A DNA stretch of 64,000 nt from [Clostridium] innocuum (GCA_012317185.1 CP048838.1:2542001-2606000); one strand, 5' to 3'; positions 35,389 through 43,655 are shown, numbered from the stretch's first letter. Numbers and translations are program-made. Notes: a model not told the origin generated them from the sequence alone.

Positions 35389-35688
35389 TTGTTTATCAAG
35401 ATCTGTGAGTATATCTATGAGAATATCGTAATGATATTTATATTAAATAACGGTATATGGCTTTGCCTTCTCTTTGATGATCAGCCAGAGTGGGATCTCG
35501 ACCTCGGTCCCCGAATAAACAATCTATCTTTTAAAATAGAATACGAAACGAGATGTCCGATCACATATATCTATTCATTCATACGTTTTTTCTATATTTT
35601 GATCGTTGTAGTTTGGCTTTTGTATATAGTGTTTAGTATTCTAATCTATATCATAGGTTTGATTTTCTTTTTTCAAGTAATGATGTAA
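35389..35688 (+). CDS. Small two-span membrane protein
   Basis: The 99-aa product has two hydrophobic segments (about 12-25 and 63-95) around a polar middle. A GTG nine bases upstream lies inside AGGAGG, so the TTG at 35389, 8 nt after it, is preferred. No family recognised. It is followed by a terminator. Confidence 0.6.
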   Translation: MFIKICEYIYENIVMIFILNNGIWLCLLFDDQPEWDLDLGPRINNLSFKIEYETRCPITYIYSFIRFFYILIVVVWLLYIVFSILIYIIGLIFFFQVMM

Positions 35689-35697
35689 AACGACTAT

Positions 35698-35729
35698 ACT
35701 TTATCTTAGAACTGAGAATAAAGTTTTTA
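35698..35729 (+). terminator. Terminator
   Basis: ACTTTATCTT pairs with AGAATAAAGT (one wobble or mismatch), followed by TTTTT, 10 bp after the small membrane protein gene. Confidence 0.75.
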
Positions 35730-35803
35730 GTATTTTCATCACTTCATAAATTCCACCCTCGAAGAAAAAGTGTCTCAAACGAAAATACTCGCTACAACGA
35801 CCG

Positions 35804-35835
35804 GAAAAGCCTTGTAGAAGGCTTTTCTCATTTTT
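35804..35835 (+). terminator. Second terminator in the same gap
   Basis: GAAAAGCCTT-gtag-AAGGCTTTTC is a perfect 10-bp stem with tetraloop followed by a T-rich run. No gene ends between it and the first terminator; it may close an unrecognised small RNA or act as an attenuator. Confidence 0.75.
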
Positions 35836-36041
35836 AGATAAAGATTTATATATATCATGACAAAACGATGCTCTGAAGCTTTGAAATAAAGTTTGAAATT
35901 AGAATTAAACTATGAATAAAAGTCTATATAAACAAGTCGCGTACGAGCTTGTGTATAGATAAGAGAGCGCTGCTCTGATAGCGTATGGCAATCTATCAGT
36001 GCTATCTTCAGACATAAAAAAATAAAGAAAGGAATCATAAA
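35836..36041. other. Non-coding stretch before a 378-aa gene
   Basis: It should hold the promoter of the next gene. A dyad-rich part (GAGCGCTGCTC and nearby CTGATAG/CTATCAG at about 35967-36000) is seen, but no RNA family is recognised. Confidence 0.4.
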
Positions 36042-37178
36042 ATGGAACTCGACCAGATGATATTCGATGATCTCATCAAATGCTATAAGTCGAAGAACTA
36101 TCGTTTCGACTTCGTATCAGACGAACTCTTCGTAGATGGATATTCCAAGGGTGTTTATATCCACTTCTCCCCTTTGAACAGGGATGCTTTTCTGAAGTAT
36201 ATAGAGGATACTCCTTTTTTCTTCGACATGGAGCTTCCCATGCAGAAAGACACCTTTCTTGATGCCTACCTGGATTTCATGGATCATGCCTGCACGAAGA
36301 AACGCAATACCCGTTATGCGGTCTCCATCACAGTCCTGTATCCGAAGAAGCTCCAGACCATTGAGGAACGGGAACGCTTCATACGTCAGTACGTCCTGCA
36401 GCTGTGTGGTCTGAAACAGCCGATCCCTTATTTCGTTGAAAATATCACCATGGGATGCGGCACTTATGCTAGAATAACCATGATAGACAGGATCTATATC
36501 GCCAGGACACAATGGATGGTTTACAAGAAGGATGGCTGGTTCGACAGCAGGACCGGAAGATTCGCAAGTGCGGATTGTCCGGAAAGATACAAGGTGTTGA
36601 AATATAGAGCCGGTGACTATCGACTGGATAAGGATGGTAACCGTATCCCATCGAAGGCCATCTTCAGCAATTCCCTGCAGAACTTCGTTTACGGGAAAGA
36701 CATGCAGAGTGGCCGTAATCTGTGGGATGAATTCATTTGGAAGCTGCGTCAAAAGTTCCTGGACACAGTATTGCGAGTGTGTGGTAAGACGGATCATGTC
36801 AAGAAAGGAAAACGGCTCCATAAGACGGAATGCAAGCCGGAGTATCATCGCTATGTACGCAGACGCATCGCTGCATTGAATTTCGCAAAACAGACCATCG
36901 AATATACGACGAATTATCTATTGAAGAAGTTTTGCGCAGAGGATATCGTATTCACACACTACAATGAAGCGAAAGGCGGACGGACAGAGCATAGCCGGGC
37001 TTATAAACAGGTCTTGTCGATCTTTCACAAATACAGGACCAGGTTTCGTAACGGAGTCTTCCATGATGAGACAGGGAATGAACATCAGCTGGACTATTAT
37101 CACCAGAACGTCTATGAATTAGATCGCAGTATCCAATGCCTGCTGGATCAGTTCTTTACTGATATACAGGCATTGTAA
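36042..37178 (+). CDS. Unknown 378-aa ICE protein
   Basis: The protein is soluble, rich in Arg, Lys, Tyr and His, and lacks membrane spans or a signal peptide. It has a mixed alpha/beta N-terminal half (with MGCGTYARITMIDRIYIART) and a strongly basic helical C-terminal half (TECKPEYHRYVRRRIAALNF). The basic tail and the position after a structured non-coding gap suggest DNA binding, for example replication or processing of the element. No HUH or tyrosine relaxase motif is evident. AAAGGAATC lies before the ATG. Confidence 0.7.
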   Translation: MELDQMIFDDLIKCYKSKNYRFDFVSDELFVDGYSKGVYIHFSPLNRDAFLKYIEDTPFFFDMELPMQKDTFLDAYLDFMDHACTKKRNTRYAVSITVLYPKKLQTIEERERFIRQYVLQLCGLKQPIPYFVENITMGCGTYARITMIDRIYIARTQWMVYKKDGWFDSRTGRFASADCPERYKVLKYRAGDYRLDKDGNRIPSKAIFSNSLQNFVYGKDMQSGRNLWDEFIWKLRQKFLDTVLRVCGKTDHVKKGKRLHKTECKPEYHRYVRRRIAALNFAKQTIEYTTNYLLKKFCAEDIVFTHYNEAKGGRTEHSRAYKQVLSIFHKYRTRFRNGVFHDETGNEHQLDYYHQNVYELDRSIQCLLDQFFTDIQAL

Positions 37179-37197
37179 GAAGATGAGGAAAGAATAC

Positions 37198-37548
37198 ATG
37201 AAACAAGCGAAACTATTATTTTTACTACGGAATGACCTGGCATCCACTTCACAAAGGATCATCATCGAGATCAGCGAGGAAGACCATGAATACTGTATCG
37301 GCCATGGAGATGATGACAGGGAATATGTCCTAAAACAAAACGAGCGATACAGAGTCCTTGAGGATCCGCGTGGGATCCGGGTATTCGGAACGGACGAGGA
37401 TATCTGTCACTATCTGCTGTTCAAATACTGCAGAGATGTTGCAGCGGATGTAGCATATCCTACAGGATGGCTGAAAGAACTGGAAAAACGATTCGAACAG
37501 ATCCGCTGTGATGACCTTTCCGTATTCTACAATAAAACAAACGAATAG
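37198..37548 (+). CDS. Unknown 116-aa protein
   Basis: A soluble acidic protein of unknown function. An ATG at 37183 is in frame, but AGGAAAG lies 5 nt before the ATG at 37198 (MKQAKLLFLLRND). It follows the 378-aa gene closely and is followed by a terminator, so the two form one unit. Confidence 0.6.
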   Translation: MKQAKLLFLLRNDLASTSQRIIIEISEEDHEYCIGHGDDDREYVLKQNERYRVLEDPRGIRVFGTDEDICHYLLFKYCRDVAADVAYPTGWLKELEKRFEQIRCDDLSVFYNKTNE

Positions 37549-37557
37549 ATATACCTT

Positions 37558-37587
37558 AACACTGCTTCTCATGCGGTGTTTTATTTT
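37558..37587 (+). terminator. Terminator
   Basis: AACACTGC pairs with GCGGTGTT (one wobble) around a 7-nt loop, followed by TTATTTT, 10 bp after the stop codon. Confidence 0.75.
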
Positions 37588-37887
37588 CCTCTCTCAGCTT
37601 GATCTTTACTGGGAAAAGGACAAAAACGACCTTTAGCTGGCCCAACAAATACAAAAAGCTGAATCAAAAGACTCTGCCGGCATGAGCGCCGGCGGCTACA
37701 TGGCAACTTGCCATGTAGCTATGGAATACCGCATGCGCCTACACCGTCAATGACCGGGTCGTATTTTCCTATCGGAAAATCTCCACCCTACGTTCCGTTC
37801 CTTGACTGCTCCGGTTCATCGCGGTTCGTAGAAAGTGTAAGGTACGTAGCTTCACGATAGAAGGAAAATATAAGGAGGACAGAAACT
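37588..37887. other. Non-coding region with clustered inverted repeats
   Basis: This gap holds three close dyads: GCCGGC-atgagc-GCCGGC (37676-37693), palindrome copy 1 (37695-37719) and ATTTTCC-tatc-GGAAAAT (37763-37780). The density of inverted repeats resembles an origin of transfer or a regulatory hub, but no nick-site motif is recognised. Confidence 0.45.
37695..37719. repeat. ICE palindrome, copy 1
   Basis: Left arm GCTACA, core TGGCAA-C-TTGCCA, right arm TGTAGC. All 12 base pairs match. It lies in the dyad cluster 168 bp before the next gene. Confidence 0.9.
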
Positions 37888-38742
37888 ATGTTGACGGTTC
37901 ATTTCAAAAACAAGGAAGAGTTTTATGAGCAGATCGCAGATGGGTCCCTGCAGAAGATCATGATGGAATATTTTAATAGATCGGCAGACATGGGGCTTCC
38001 GGTCGAGGAAGATACCCTGTTCTATAACTTTGAAGCAGAATTTGAATGTGTATTAGAAAATGGAAAGCGTTGTATCACGGATGAGGAAGTAGCACATCGA
38101 CATGGGGAGATTGCCGGAAGACTCCACGATGTGATCCGCAGTGTCTGGAGGAGATATCAGAAAAGTGTCCCTATATCGGGAAAAGGTTTCACTCTTACAG
38201 AGCTCAGCACGGATATGTGGCGGTTGGTCTGGATAGATTCGGAGATCCCGAAAAAGAAAGCAGAATACCTCTTTTGGAGGCATCAGATCTTCGTATGCAG
38301 TGCATTGGGGAATGCCGTCTTCACCTTCCCTCAGAGAGTGAGCTGGAAGGATGTTTGGACCAAGATGGAGACTTCTCAGTTTGCTGATGCCCTATCTATT
38401 GGGGATTTCAAAAGTCATATATGGCTTGGAAGTGCTGCATATGATGACATCATAGAACGTTACCGACAGCGATACCGGAAGGCAGATAAGGAGGGACCGA
38501 TCTCCCTGATAGAATATGAGCGATATCTGCAGTATGCACAAGAGTCCTCATGCCATGAAGAATTCCTCCTGAGGATCGAGCTGGATGAGGAACTGCCCTA
38601 CCGTTATGACCGGGAGGAACGATGGCTGCGGACAGAATGCGGGATGCGCCTGAACCCAATCGTTGCGTTTTACTTACATGGGCTTCAAGTCTTCTACAAA
38701 CGTCAGATCGAGGGCAGATATCCGCTAAACGAAGGGAGCTGA
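37888..38742 (+). CDS. Unknown 284-aa protein
   Basis: A soluble, charged protein with several Trp-rich helices (VIRSVWRRYQK, TDMWRLVWIDS, RVSWKDVWTKM). No domain recognised. ATAAGGAGGAC precedes the ATG. It opens a long run of closely packed genes (to about 43.4 kb) that appear to be one operon. Confidence 0.6.
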   Translation: MLTVHFKNKEEFYEQIADGSLQKIMMEYFNRSADMGLPVEEDTLFYNFEAEFECVLENGKRCITDEEVAHRHGEIAGRLHDVIRSVWRRYQKSVPISGKGFTLTELSTDMWRLVWIDSEIPKKKAEYLFWRHQIFVCSALGNAVFTFPQRVSWKDVWTKMETSQFADALSIGDFKSHIWLGSAAYDDIIERYRQRYRKADKEGPISLIEYERYLQYAQESSCHEEFLLRIELDEELPYRYDREERWLRTECGMRLNPIVAFYLHGLQVFYKRQIEGRYPLNEGS

Positions 38743-38747
38743 ATGAT

Positions 38748-39020
38748 ATGAAGAAAATATATAACGATGACACACTACTGAAACGAATCAAAAAACAGAT
38801 CCGTATATGGGAAGCGTATTACAATGAGACCGGTCATTATCGGGAGGAAACGATCTTTCTGGATACCGGCGATACAGCGGTCTATGATCCTTATGTCAGC
38901 GAATGTATGCGATTCAAAGTCGATCCAAAAGCTTATTACGGAGAAGAAGCATACCAAGCATGGCTGGAGAACATGAGATCCTATCTAGGCGGTGATGAAC
39001 TTGGCAAAGAGAATACTTGA
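38748..39020 (+). CDS. Unknown 90-aa protein
   Basis: Begins MKKIYNDDTLLKRIKKQIRI with a GGGAG ribosome site; a longer frame starts inside the previous gene and is rejected. The product is soluble and charged. It overlaps the methyltransferase gene. Confidence 0.6.
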   Translation: MKKIYNDDTLLKRIKKQIRIWEAYYNETGHYREETIFLDTGDTAVYDPYVSECMRFKVDPKAYYGEEAYQAWLENMRSYLGGDELGKENT

Positions 39021-39480
39021 TGTTTGTTGTGGATCAAAATTATTTTGGTTTCAAAAACACCATCCCGATGTCGTTTATATGGATATCAGGCAAGAACATG
39101 GAGATATCCATGGAAAGCATGTCCATGTCGATCCTGATGTGATCGGAGACTTTCGAAATATCCCATATGATGATGGACGATTCGATATGGTCGTATTCGG
39201 TCCTCCACATCTTCGCTGGGCCGGGCCGAATTCTATCATGAAGGCTCAGTATGGTCAGCTCAGTGAGACATGGTCGCAGGATATCGCTCAAGGGTTCAAA
39301 GAATGTATGAGAGTGTTGAAATCAGGAGGCTTCTTGATTTTCAAATGGAACGAATGTCAGATCAGAGTCAATGAGGTCTTGAAGCTCATGGATACGACGC
39401 CTTTATTCGGAAACAGACGTGGTGATACCCATTGGCTCGTATTCACAAAAAAGGAATGTCAAAATGAAGAGATATCATAA
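38995..39480 (+). CDS. Class I SAM-dependent methyltransferase, phage/ICE type
   Basis: The 161-aa protein has motif I ILDVCCGSK (7-15), an acidic residue in VVYMDIRQE, and the motif IV-like DMVVFGPPHLRW. A late GGFLIFKWNE strand is typical of small methyltransferases in phages and conjugative elements. It may methylate DNA, but no target-recognition domain is seen, so the substrate is open. A GTG codon sits one codon upstream. It overlaps the gene before it. Confidence 0.78.
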   Translation: MNLAKRILDVCCGSKLFWFQKHHPDVVYMDIRQEHGDIHGKHVHVDPDVIGDFRNIPYDDGRFDMVVFGPPHLRWAGPNSIMKAQYGQLSETWSQDIAQGFKECMRVLKSGGFLIFKWNECQIRVNEVLKLMDTTPLFGNRRGDTHWLVFTKKECQNEEIS

Positions 39481-39694
39481 GTGGAATATATACAAAAACG
39501 TCATCATGCTGAGATACCTGTTCCGTGGATGTGATGGTCTCCGGCAGCACGTCCAAATGATGAGATGGATCCATAACAAAAGACTTACCGAGGTCTTCGA
39601 TTTCATAGAGGAACACTTCGAAGAGACCTGGACGATGCCGGTCCAAGAGTTTATTGCGGAGAAGAAACATACCAGGTATGATCGAAGAAGATAA
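39464..39694 (+). CDS. Unknown 76-aa basic protein
   Basis: Starts MKRYHKWNIYKNVIMLRYLF; AAAGGAATG lies upstream and the start overlaps the methyltransferase end. It is basic and helical. No family recognised. Confidence 0.55.
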   Translation: MKRYHKWNIYKNVIMLRYLFRGCDGLRQHVQMMRWIHNKRLTEVFDFIEEHFEETWTMPVQEFIAEKKHTRYDRRR

Positions 39695-39845
39695 AAGACT
39701 ATCCAGTCGCGAAATACGATGCCATATCTGCAAGGCGGATCTGAACGCCCTCAGACCGGTGACGGCCGGAGATAAAAGCATAGGAGAATACTTGGGATAT
39801 ATACCATATGAATGTGTAGACGGGAGGAACTATCATGATCAATAG
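39678..39845 (+). CDS. Small CxxC protein (55 aa)
   Basis: Starts MIEEDKRLSSREIRCHICKA; a CHIC pair and a later Cys in YECVDGRNYH hint at a zinc site. It overlaps the gene before by 17 bp and ssb by 11 bp. The ribosome site is weak, so the call is tentative. Confidence 0.45.
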   Translation: MIEEDKRLSSREIRCHICKADLNALRPVTAGDKSIGEYLGYIPYECVDGRNYHDQ

Positions 39846-40296
39846 AGTTGTATTAGTGGGAAGATTGACGAAGGACCCTGTATTACGGAAGACGACGAAT
39901 GGCGCATCGGTCGTGTCTTTTACGGTCGCATGCAACCGGCTTTTCAAACAGGAGGGACAGCCGGAAGCTGACTTCATCAACACTGTCGTCTGGAACAAGA
40001 CCGCAGACAGTGTAGAGAAGTATACGCACAAGGGCTCTCTGGTAGGTGTAGAGGGCCGTATCCAGACGCGCAGCTATGATGACAAGGATTGCAAGCGTGT
40101 ATATGTAACAGAGGTGGTCGCGGATAATGTGCGCTTTCTGGACAGCCGGAAAGCAGGAGGTACGGATCATGCTTACGTACCCGGACAGGAAAGCACACAG
40201 AGCATCACCACTATGAGCAACAGCACTCCGTCCTTCTCCAGTGAGTTCACAAGCACTGCAGCATTGGATATCTCCGATGACGATCTGCCATTTTAA
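39835..40296 (+). CDS. ssb: Single-stranded DNA-binding protein
   Basis: The 153-aa protein has the OB-fold start MINRVVLVGRLTKDPVLRKT, the DFINTVVWNKTADSVEKY stretch and the acidic tail tip DDLPF that recruits partner proteins. Conjugative elements often carry their own SSB to protect transferred single strands. GACGGGAGG lies before the ATG. Confidence 0.95.
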   Translation: MINRVVLVGRLTKDPVLRKTTNGASVVSFTVACNRLFKQEGQPEADFINTVVWNKTADSVEKYTHKGSLVGVEGRIQTRSYDDKDCKRVYVTEVVADNVRFLDSRKAGGTDHAYVPGQESTQSITTMSNSTPSFSSEFTSTAALDISDDDLPF

Positions 40297-40313
40297 TGAA
40301 GGAAACGATACGG

Positions 40314-40850
40314 ATGATCACGCAGAAAGAGATCGATGTGGAGGTGTGGGAACTGGTCGATACGACGAAAAATCTTTATATCTCCAATATGGGAAGAGTC
40401 AAGCGTATCTATAAAAACAAAAGAGAGCGGATGCTGAAGCCGTATCTGCGTAAAGGCGTCCCTCCCTACTTCATCAAGATAAACAAGAAAGAAGTCAAGG
40501 TCGCGCAGCTCGTATGGAGAGCTTTTCATGGGAATTATGATACGAAGCGCTACAGTTTGATCCACACGGGCCTGAAGACAGATGACAGGCTGATGAATCT
40601 GACTCTTTTGTCGAAACAGGAGGCAGGAAGCATGTTCGCAAGCCGCAGCCGACGAAGAGGAATCTATAAGGTAGATCCAGAGAACAGGAACATTCTCGCA
40701 TTTTATAAAAGCTCCAGAGAAGCAGCGGCAAAGGAATACTGCAGCTACCAGACAATCCTGGACAGCTGTAATGGAAAGACGAGAAGGAATGCGACCGGCT
40801 ATAGCTTCGTATGGTCTGAGGTCGTAGATGATTCTTCCGGCTGGATATAA
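40314..40850 (+). CDS. NUMOD4/HNH-like protein
   Basis: The 178-aa product starts with a NUMOD4-like segment (VWELVDTTKNLYISNMGRVK) and has a central part aligned with HNH nucleases (SLIHTGLKTDDRLMNLTLLS). It ends in a NUMOD1-like DNA-binding helix (FYKSSREAAAKEYCSYQTI). The usual HH pair of the HNH core is reduced to a single His, so nuclease activity is doubtful. A start at 40296 is possible, but AAGGAAAC favours 40314. It may be a domesticated homing-type protein. Confidence 0.72.
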   Translation: MITQKEIDVEVWELVDTTKNLYISNMGRVKRIYKNKRERMLKPYLRKGVPPYFIKINKKEVKVAQLVWRAFHGNYDTKRYSLIHTGLKTDDRLMNLTLLSKQEAGSMFASRSRRRGIYKVDPENRNILAFYKSSREAAAKEYCSYQTILDSCNGKTRRNATGYSFVWSEVVDDSSGWI

Positions 40851-40896
40851 GGGACATATCGATACATAGGGAAAGAGGATGAAGGAGGATATAGAA

Positions 40897-41571
40897 ATGG
40901 AAGAATATGAAATCAAGCTAAGACTTACAGAAACAGAAGCAGAGCAGCTCGTAAAGGCTGCAGCACAGCACGATCAGAAGGTTTCCGAGCTGCTGGAATC
41001 CTTTGTATATGATCTAGTCGCATCTGATGAGCATCGCGGAGGTGATGATGAGACAGAATTGGCCCATCAGTGGTATCAGCGGCGCAATGAAGCACTCTAT
41101 CCGCATCATGCGACCCCGTTGACAGAGAGCGAATCTCTGAAGCTGGCAGAGACAGATATACAGAAGCACTGTATACAGGAGGCATTCCGGTATACTCCCC
41201 TTTACTTCGACTGGATAAAAGCAACGATGAAAGATGATGGAGTGATCATGGAAGATCAGGACCATAAACGTGTATACTTTTCTATCGATGAAGATGGCGA
41301 TATCGACTTCGATGATACATATGGAAACAGCTGTGATGATCTGAAGCTCGTTCATGAGTCCGATAAGATCACATGGGATGAGGTGGAAGCTCGCCTGCGC
41401 AGTTATTCAAAAGAGCATCAACAGGAGTTACAGTATCACTTGAAAGAATGTTTTCAGCGATTACCAAGACAAGGGGAAGGCAGCGACTACGTGCGGATAA
41501 AGATGGCAAGCGATATCTATCGTCTGGAGGCGATGCTGCGTGAGATCCTGGAAAGCAGCTGTCATGCATGA
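40897..41571 (+). CDS. Unknown 224-aa acidic protein
   Basis: AAGGAGG lies before the ATG at 40897 (MEEYEIKLRLTETEAEQLVK). The first roughly 50 residues resemble a short ribbon-helix-helix or coiled segment. The rest is acidic with no known domain. Its stop overlaps the next frame. Confidence 0.6.
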   Translation: MEEYEIKLRLTETEAEQLVKAAAQHDQKVSELLESFVYDLVASDEHRGGDDETELAHQWYQRRNEALYPHHATPLTESESLKLAETDIQKHCIQEAFRYTPLYFDWIKATMKDDGVIMEDQDHKRVYFSIDEDGDIDFDDTYGNSCDDLKLVHESDKITWDEVEARLRSYSKEHQQELQYHLKECFQRLPRQGEGSDYVRIKMASDIYRLEAMLREILESSCHA

Positions 41572-41657
41572 AGCTTGTCGAGCGCTCCAAGGTATCATCG
41601 GATGAAGTCATACATATATCCGTTTTTTCAGATAAGACCATCGTGAGGAGGGATCAT

Positions 41658-42029
41658 ATGAAGAATGAAACATATACAGGATTATCAGAAGCATTGCAGG
41701 CGCTAAAGACGAGATACGTGCAGCTGCCGGAGGAAGGAATCGATCAACAGACGCCGGAACCATTCGCATGCCTGATACGAGCATGTGAAGCTGTCCTTCA
41801 AGAGGAACAGATACGCAGAGATCGTCAGTTACGAGAGGTACGGAAAGCACGAAGAGACGGGATCATAGGGCGACCAGTCACCCCCTGCAGAGAAGACTTT
41901 CTGAAGCTGACGTATCTGCATGATAAAAAAATGGTGACAGCAATGGAAGCGACGAGAATGGATATAGGAGTTGCCATTTCATGCAGAACGAAAAGGAGAT
42001 ATCAGGAGGACGAGGGATGGAAGATATAA
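41658..42029 (+). CDS. Unknown protein with C-terminal helix-turn-helix-like part
   Basis: A frame from 41568 is open, but GAGGAGG lies just before the ATG at 41658 (MKNETYTGLSEALQ), giving 123 aa. Residues 71-110 (GRPVTPCREDFLKLTYLHDK then KMVTAMEATRMD) resemble the DNA-binding tail of resolvase-like proteins. It could be a small regulator. Confidence 0.55.
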   Translation: MKNETYTGLSEALQALKTRYVQLPEEGIDQQTPEPFACLIRACEAVLQEEQIRRDRQLREVRKARRDGIIGRPVTPCREDFLKLTYLHDKKMVTAMEATRMDIGVAISCRTKRRYQEDEGWKI

Positions 42030-42133
42030 GGAAGCTGATCGTATTCCTGATCATCAACATCTCGGCATTCCTCTGTTATCTGCTGGGAAAAGAAAATCGG
42101 AGAAAGAGAGAAGATGGACATGAAGAAGAATAA
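42017..42133 (+). CDS. Small single-span membrane protein (38 aa)
   Basis: Begins MEDIRKLIVFLIINISAFLC and ends in a charged tail (RRKREDGHEEE). AGGAGG sits 7 nt before the ATG. It overlaps both neighbours, which supports coupled translation. Confidence 0.6.
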   Translation: MEDIRKLIVFLIINISAFLCYLLGKENRRKREDGHEEE

Positions 42134-42341
42134 ATATTTAAAAGCGAAACTGACTGCAGATACGGAAGAGGACTGTCTGTACAACACTTTCTGGATCTAT
42201 GTTGCCGGTATATCGGAGCTGTTACTGATCGTCATGCTGCAGGGAGAGCTGAACTACATCAGTATCCCCTGCCTCATCGCAGCCGGCTTCTCTTTAGGTG
42301 TCTGCGCATACAAGATGGGACAAAAAGCAAGGGAGCGATAA
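42114..42341 (+). CDS. Small two-span membrane protein (75 aa)
   Basis: A basic start (MDMKKNKYLKAKL) is followed by two hydrophobic segments (TFWIYVAGISELLLIVML and ISIPCLIAAGFSLGVCAY). The start could also be the ATG at 42120. Unknown function. Confidence 0.6.
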   Translation: MDMKKNKYLKAKLTADTEEDCLYNTFWIYVAGISELLLIVMLQGELNYISIPCLIAAGFSLGVCAYKMGQKARER

Positions 42342-42344
42342 AAC

Positions 42345-42599
42345 ATGACCTTAGAAGATTACTTACCACAGATACAATTACTTACTTTACAGAATTACAA
42401 CAATACCATCATCGCTTATGCGGCATATGTGCGTTTCGGGAAAAAAGCGATCGCAGACTATTGCAGGGAGAAGATCGGAAAAGAGGTCAGGGTCATCGTA
42501 AAGGATGATGATCCTATCAATGAAGATGGGTCGATCAGTCAAAATCGCTCGAAGCCTTCCAGATCGAGAACAGTGATCCTGGAGGTCATCAGCGAATGA
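42345..42599 (+). CDS. Unknown 84-aa protein
   Basis: Soluble protein beginning MTLEDYLPQIQLLTLQNYNN and ending IGKEVRVIVKDDD...VILEVISE. Its 3' part is related to a broken copy near 43.4-43.5 kb. The stop overlaps the next start as ATGA. Confidence 0.6.
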   Translation: MTLEDYLPQIQLLTLQNYNNTIIAYAAYVRFGKKAIADYCREKIGKEVRVIVKDDDPINEDGSISQNRSKPSRSRTVILEVISE

Positions 42600-43087
42600 C
42601 GTACGTGGTCGTCACGATCACGTACTTCCTCCTCATCGGATTCCTTCTATGGAAGAATGAGGCGGGGACCTATATCCGGCATATGACGCCGCATCATCTG
42701 GTCTGTATCCTGAAGACCTCCTTTTCCATACTGACCGAAGTGGTATTGACGATGTCCCTGACATTCGCATGCGTCTATACGCTTTGCGGCTTACGCAAAG
42801 CGCTCCCTGATGAGAAGGAGATCCTGTTGCCGTGTCGGATGGTCCTGTTGTTCATCGTGCTGGTACGCTACTTGTTTCAGAAAGAGGTGAGCTTCCCGTT
42901 CCTCCTCTTCTATATGAATGTGACCATCTTTTCCGACCTCCTCTATCAGGGCGCGGATATCCTACGTTCCCTGCTGTATCTGGTGTTTCTCATACTACAT
43001 GCACTCTTTTGCGTTTGCGATGAGGGAAGGATGGTCCGGTGGGAGGATATTGCCGCTATGAGAAACAAGAATTGCCTCTGTGCATGA
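42596..43087 (+). CDS. Polytopic membrane protein (163 aa)
   Basis: Four or five hydrophobic segments starting at MTYVVVTITYFLLIGFLLW. The ATGA overlap with the gene before indicates coupling. No family recognised. Confidence 0.6.
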   Translation: MTYVVVTITYFLLIGFLLWKNEAGTYIRHMTPHHLVCILKTSFSILTEVVLTMSLTFACVYTLCGLRKALPDEKEILLPCRMVLLFIVLVRYLFQKEVSFPFLLFYMNVTIFSDLLYQGADILRSLLYLVFLILHALFCVCDEGRMVRWEDIAAMRNKNCLCA

Positions 43088-43437
43088 TACTGTGCAAGTT
43101 ACTCGCTGGAGATATCGCAGCGAGAAGATATGGGATGCTTGCACAGAAGATGGTCTATTCCGAGCTATCCTCAGTTGACGACCATAACCGGTGTTTCGAA
43201 CTCCTGCAGCAGATGCCGCGACAGGAGCGCTATACGCTGTATGAAGACTGCCGGAAGCACTGTACACAGGTCCTGTATGCGCACTGGGATCTGGTAGCCC
43301 TGATCGCACAGAGACTGCTCAAAGAGAAGAAACTTGAACGACAGGAGCTGGAACTACTCTGGCAGACATACGGGAAGAAAGACGGGATGGACCATGAAGA
43401 CGATCGGAAAGGAGGTCAGGGTCACAGTGAAACGTAA
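43084..43437 (+). CDS. Unknown helical protein (117 aa)
   Basis: The ATG at 43084 overlaps the stop of the membrane protein. The helices (AARRYGMLAQKMVYSELSS and LIAQRLLKEKKLERQELELL) weakly recall the C-terminal helical part of FtsH-type peptidases. The zinc site is absent. Function unknown. Confidence 0.5.
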   Translation: MILCKLLAGDIAARRYGMLAQKMVYSELSSVDDHNRCFELLQQMPRQERYTLYEDCRKHCTQVLYAHWDLVALIAQRLLKEKKLERQELELLWQTYGKKDGMDHEDDRKGGQGHSET

Positions 43438-43518
43438 TGCTCTGTTGAGTGTGGAAGAAATGCGAAGCCGGCACTATAAGAACTCTGACGCTCCACTGTG
43501 ATCTTGGAAATCGAATGA
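43394..43518 (+). pseudogene. Frameshifted partial copy of the 84-aa gene
   Basis: MKTIGKEVRVTVK here matches KIGKEVRVIVK of the gene at 42345-42599. The end RSTVILEIE-stop, just before the next ATG (overlap ATGA), matches its end SRTVILEVISE-stop. The two parts lie in different frames, so the copy is interrupted; the open part encodes only 35 aa. Confidence 0.6.
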
Positions 43519-43652
43519 AGAAAAAGAAATATCTGGTACTGAGAAACAAGGAGAACGGGAATATCGTAACCGTCGACAAGACTTGGTTCTATGGTCTGCC
43601 TAGGCATATCCAAGCGCTGTATCATGCAAAATGGCAGATCGTGATAAAGTAA
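43515..43652 (+). CDS. Small basic protein (45 aa)
   Basis: Starts MKKKKYLVLRNKENGNIVTV with an ATGA overlap to the frameshifted copy. The ribosome site is weak. Unknown function. Confidence 0.45.
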   Translation: MKKKKYLVLRNKENGNIVTVDKTWFYGLPRHIQALYHAKWQIVIK

Positions 43653-43655
43653 GAC

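Noticed and set aside
36042..37178. Naming the 378-aa protein a relaxase or replication initiator
   Set aside because: No HUH histidine cluster, catalytic tyrosine context or Rep motif could be recognised.
43084..43437. Calling the 117-aa protein an FtsH-type peptidase
   Set aside because: Only a vague helical likeness; the zinc-binding HExxH is absent.
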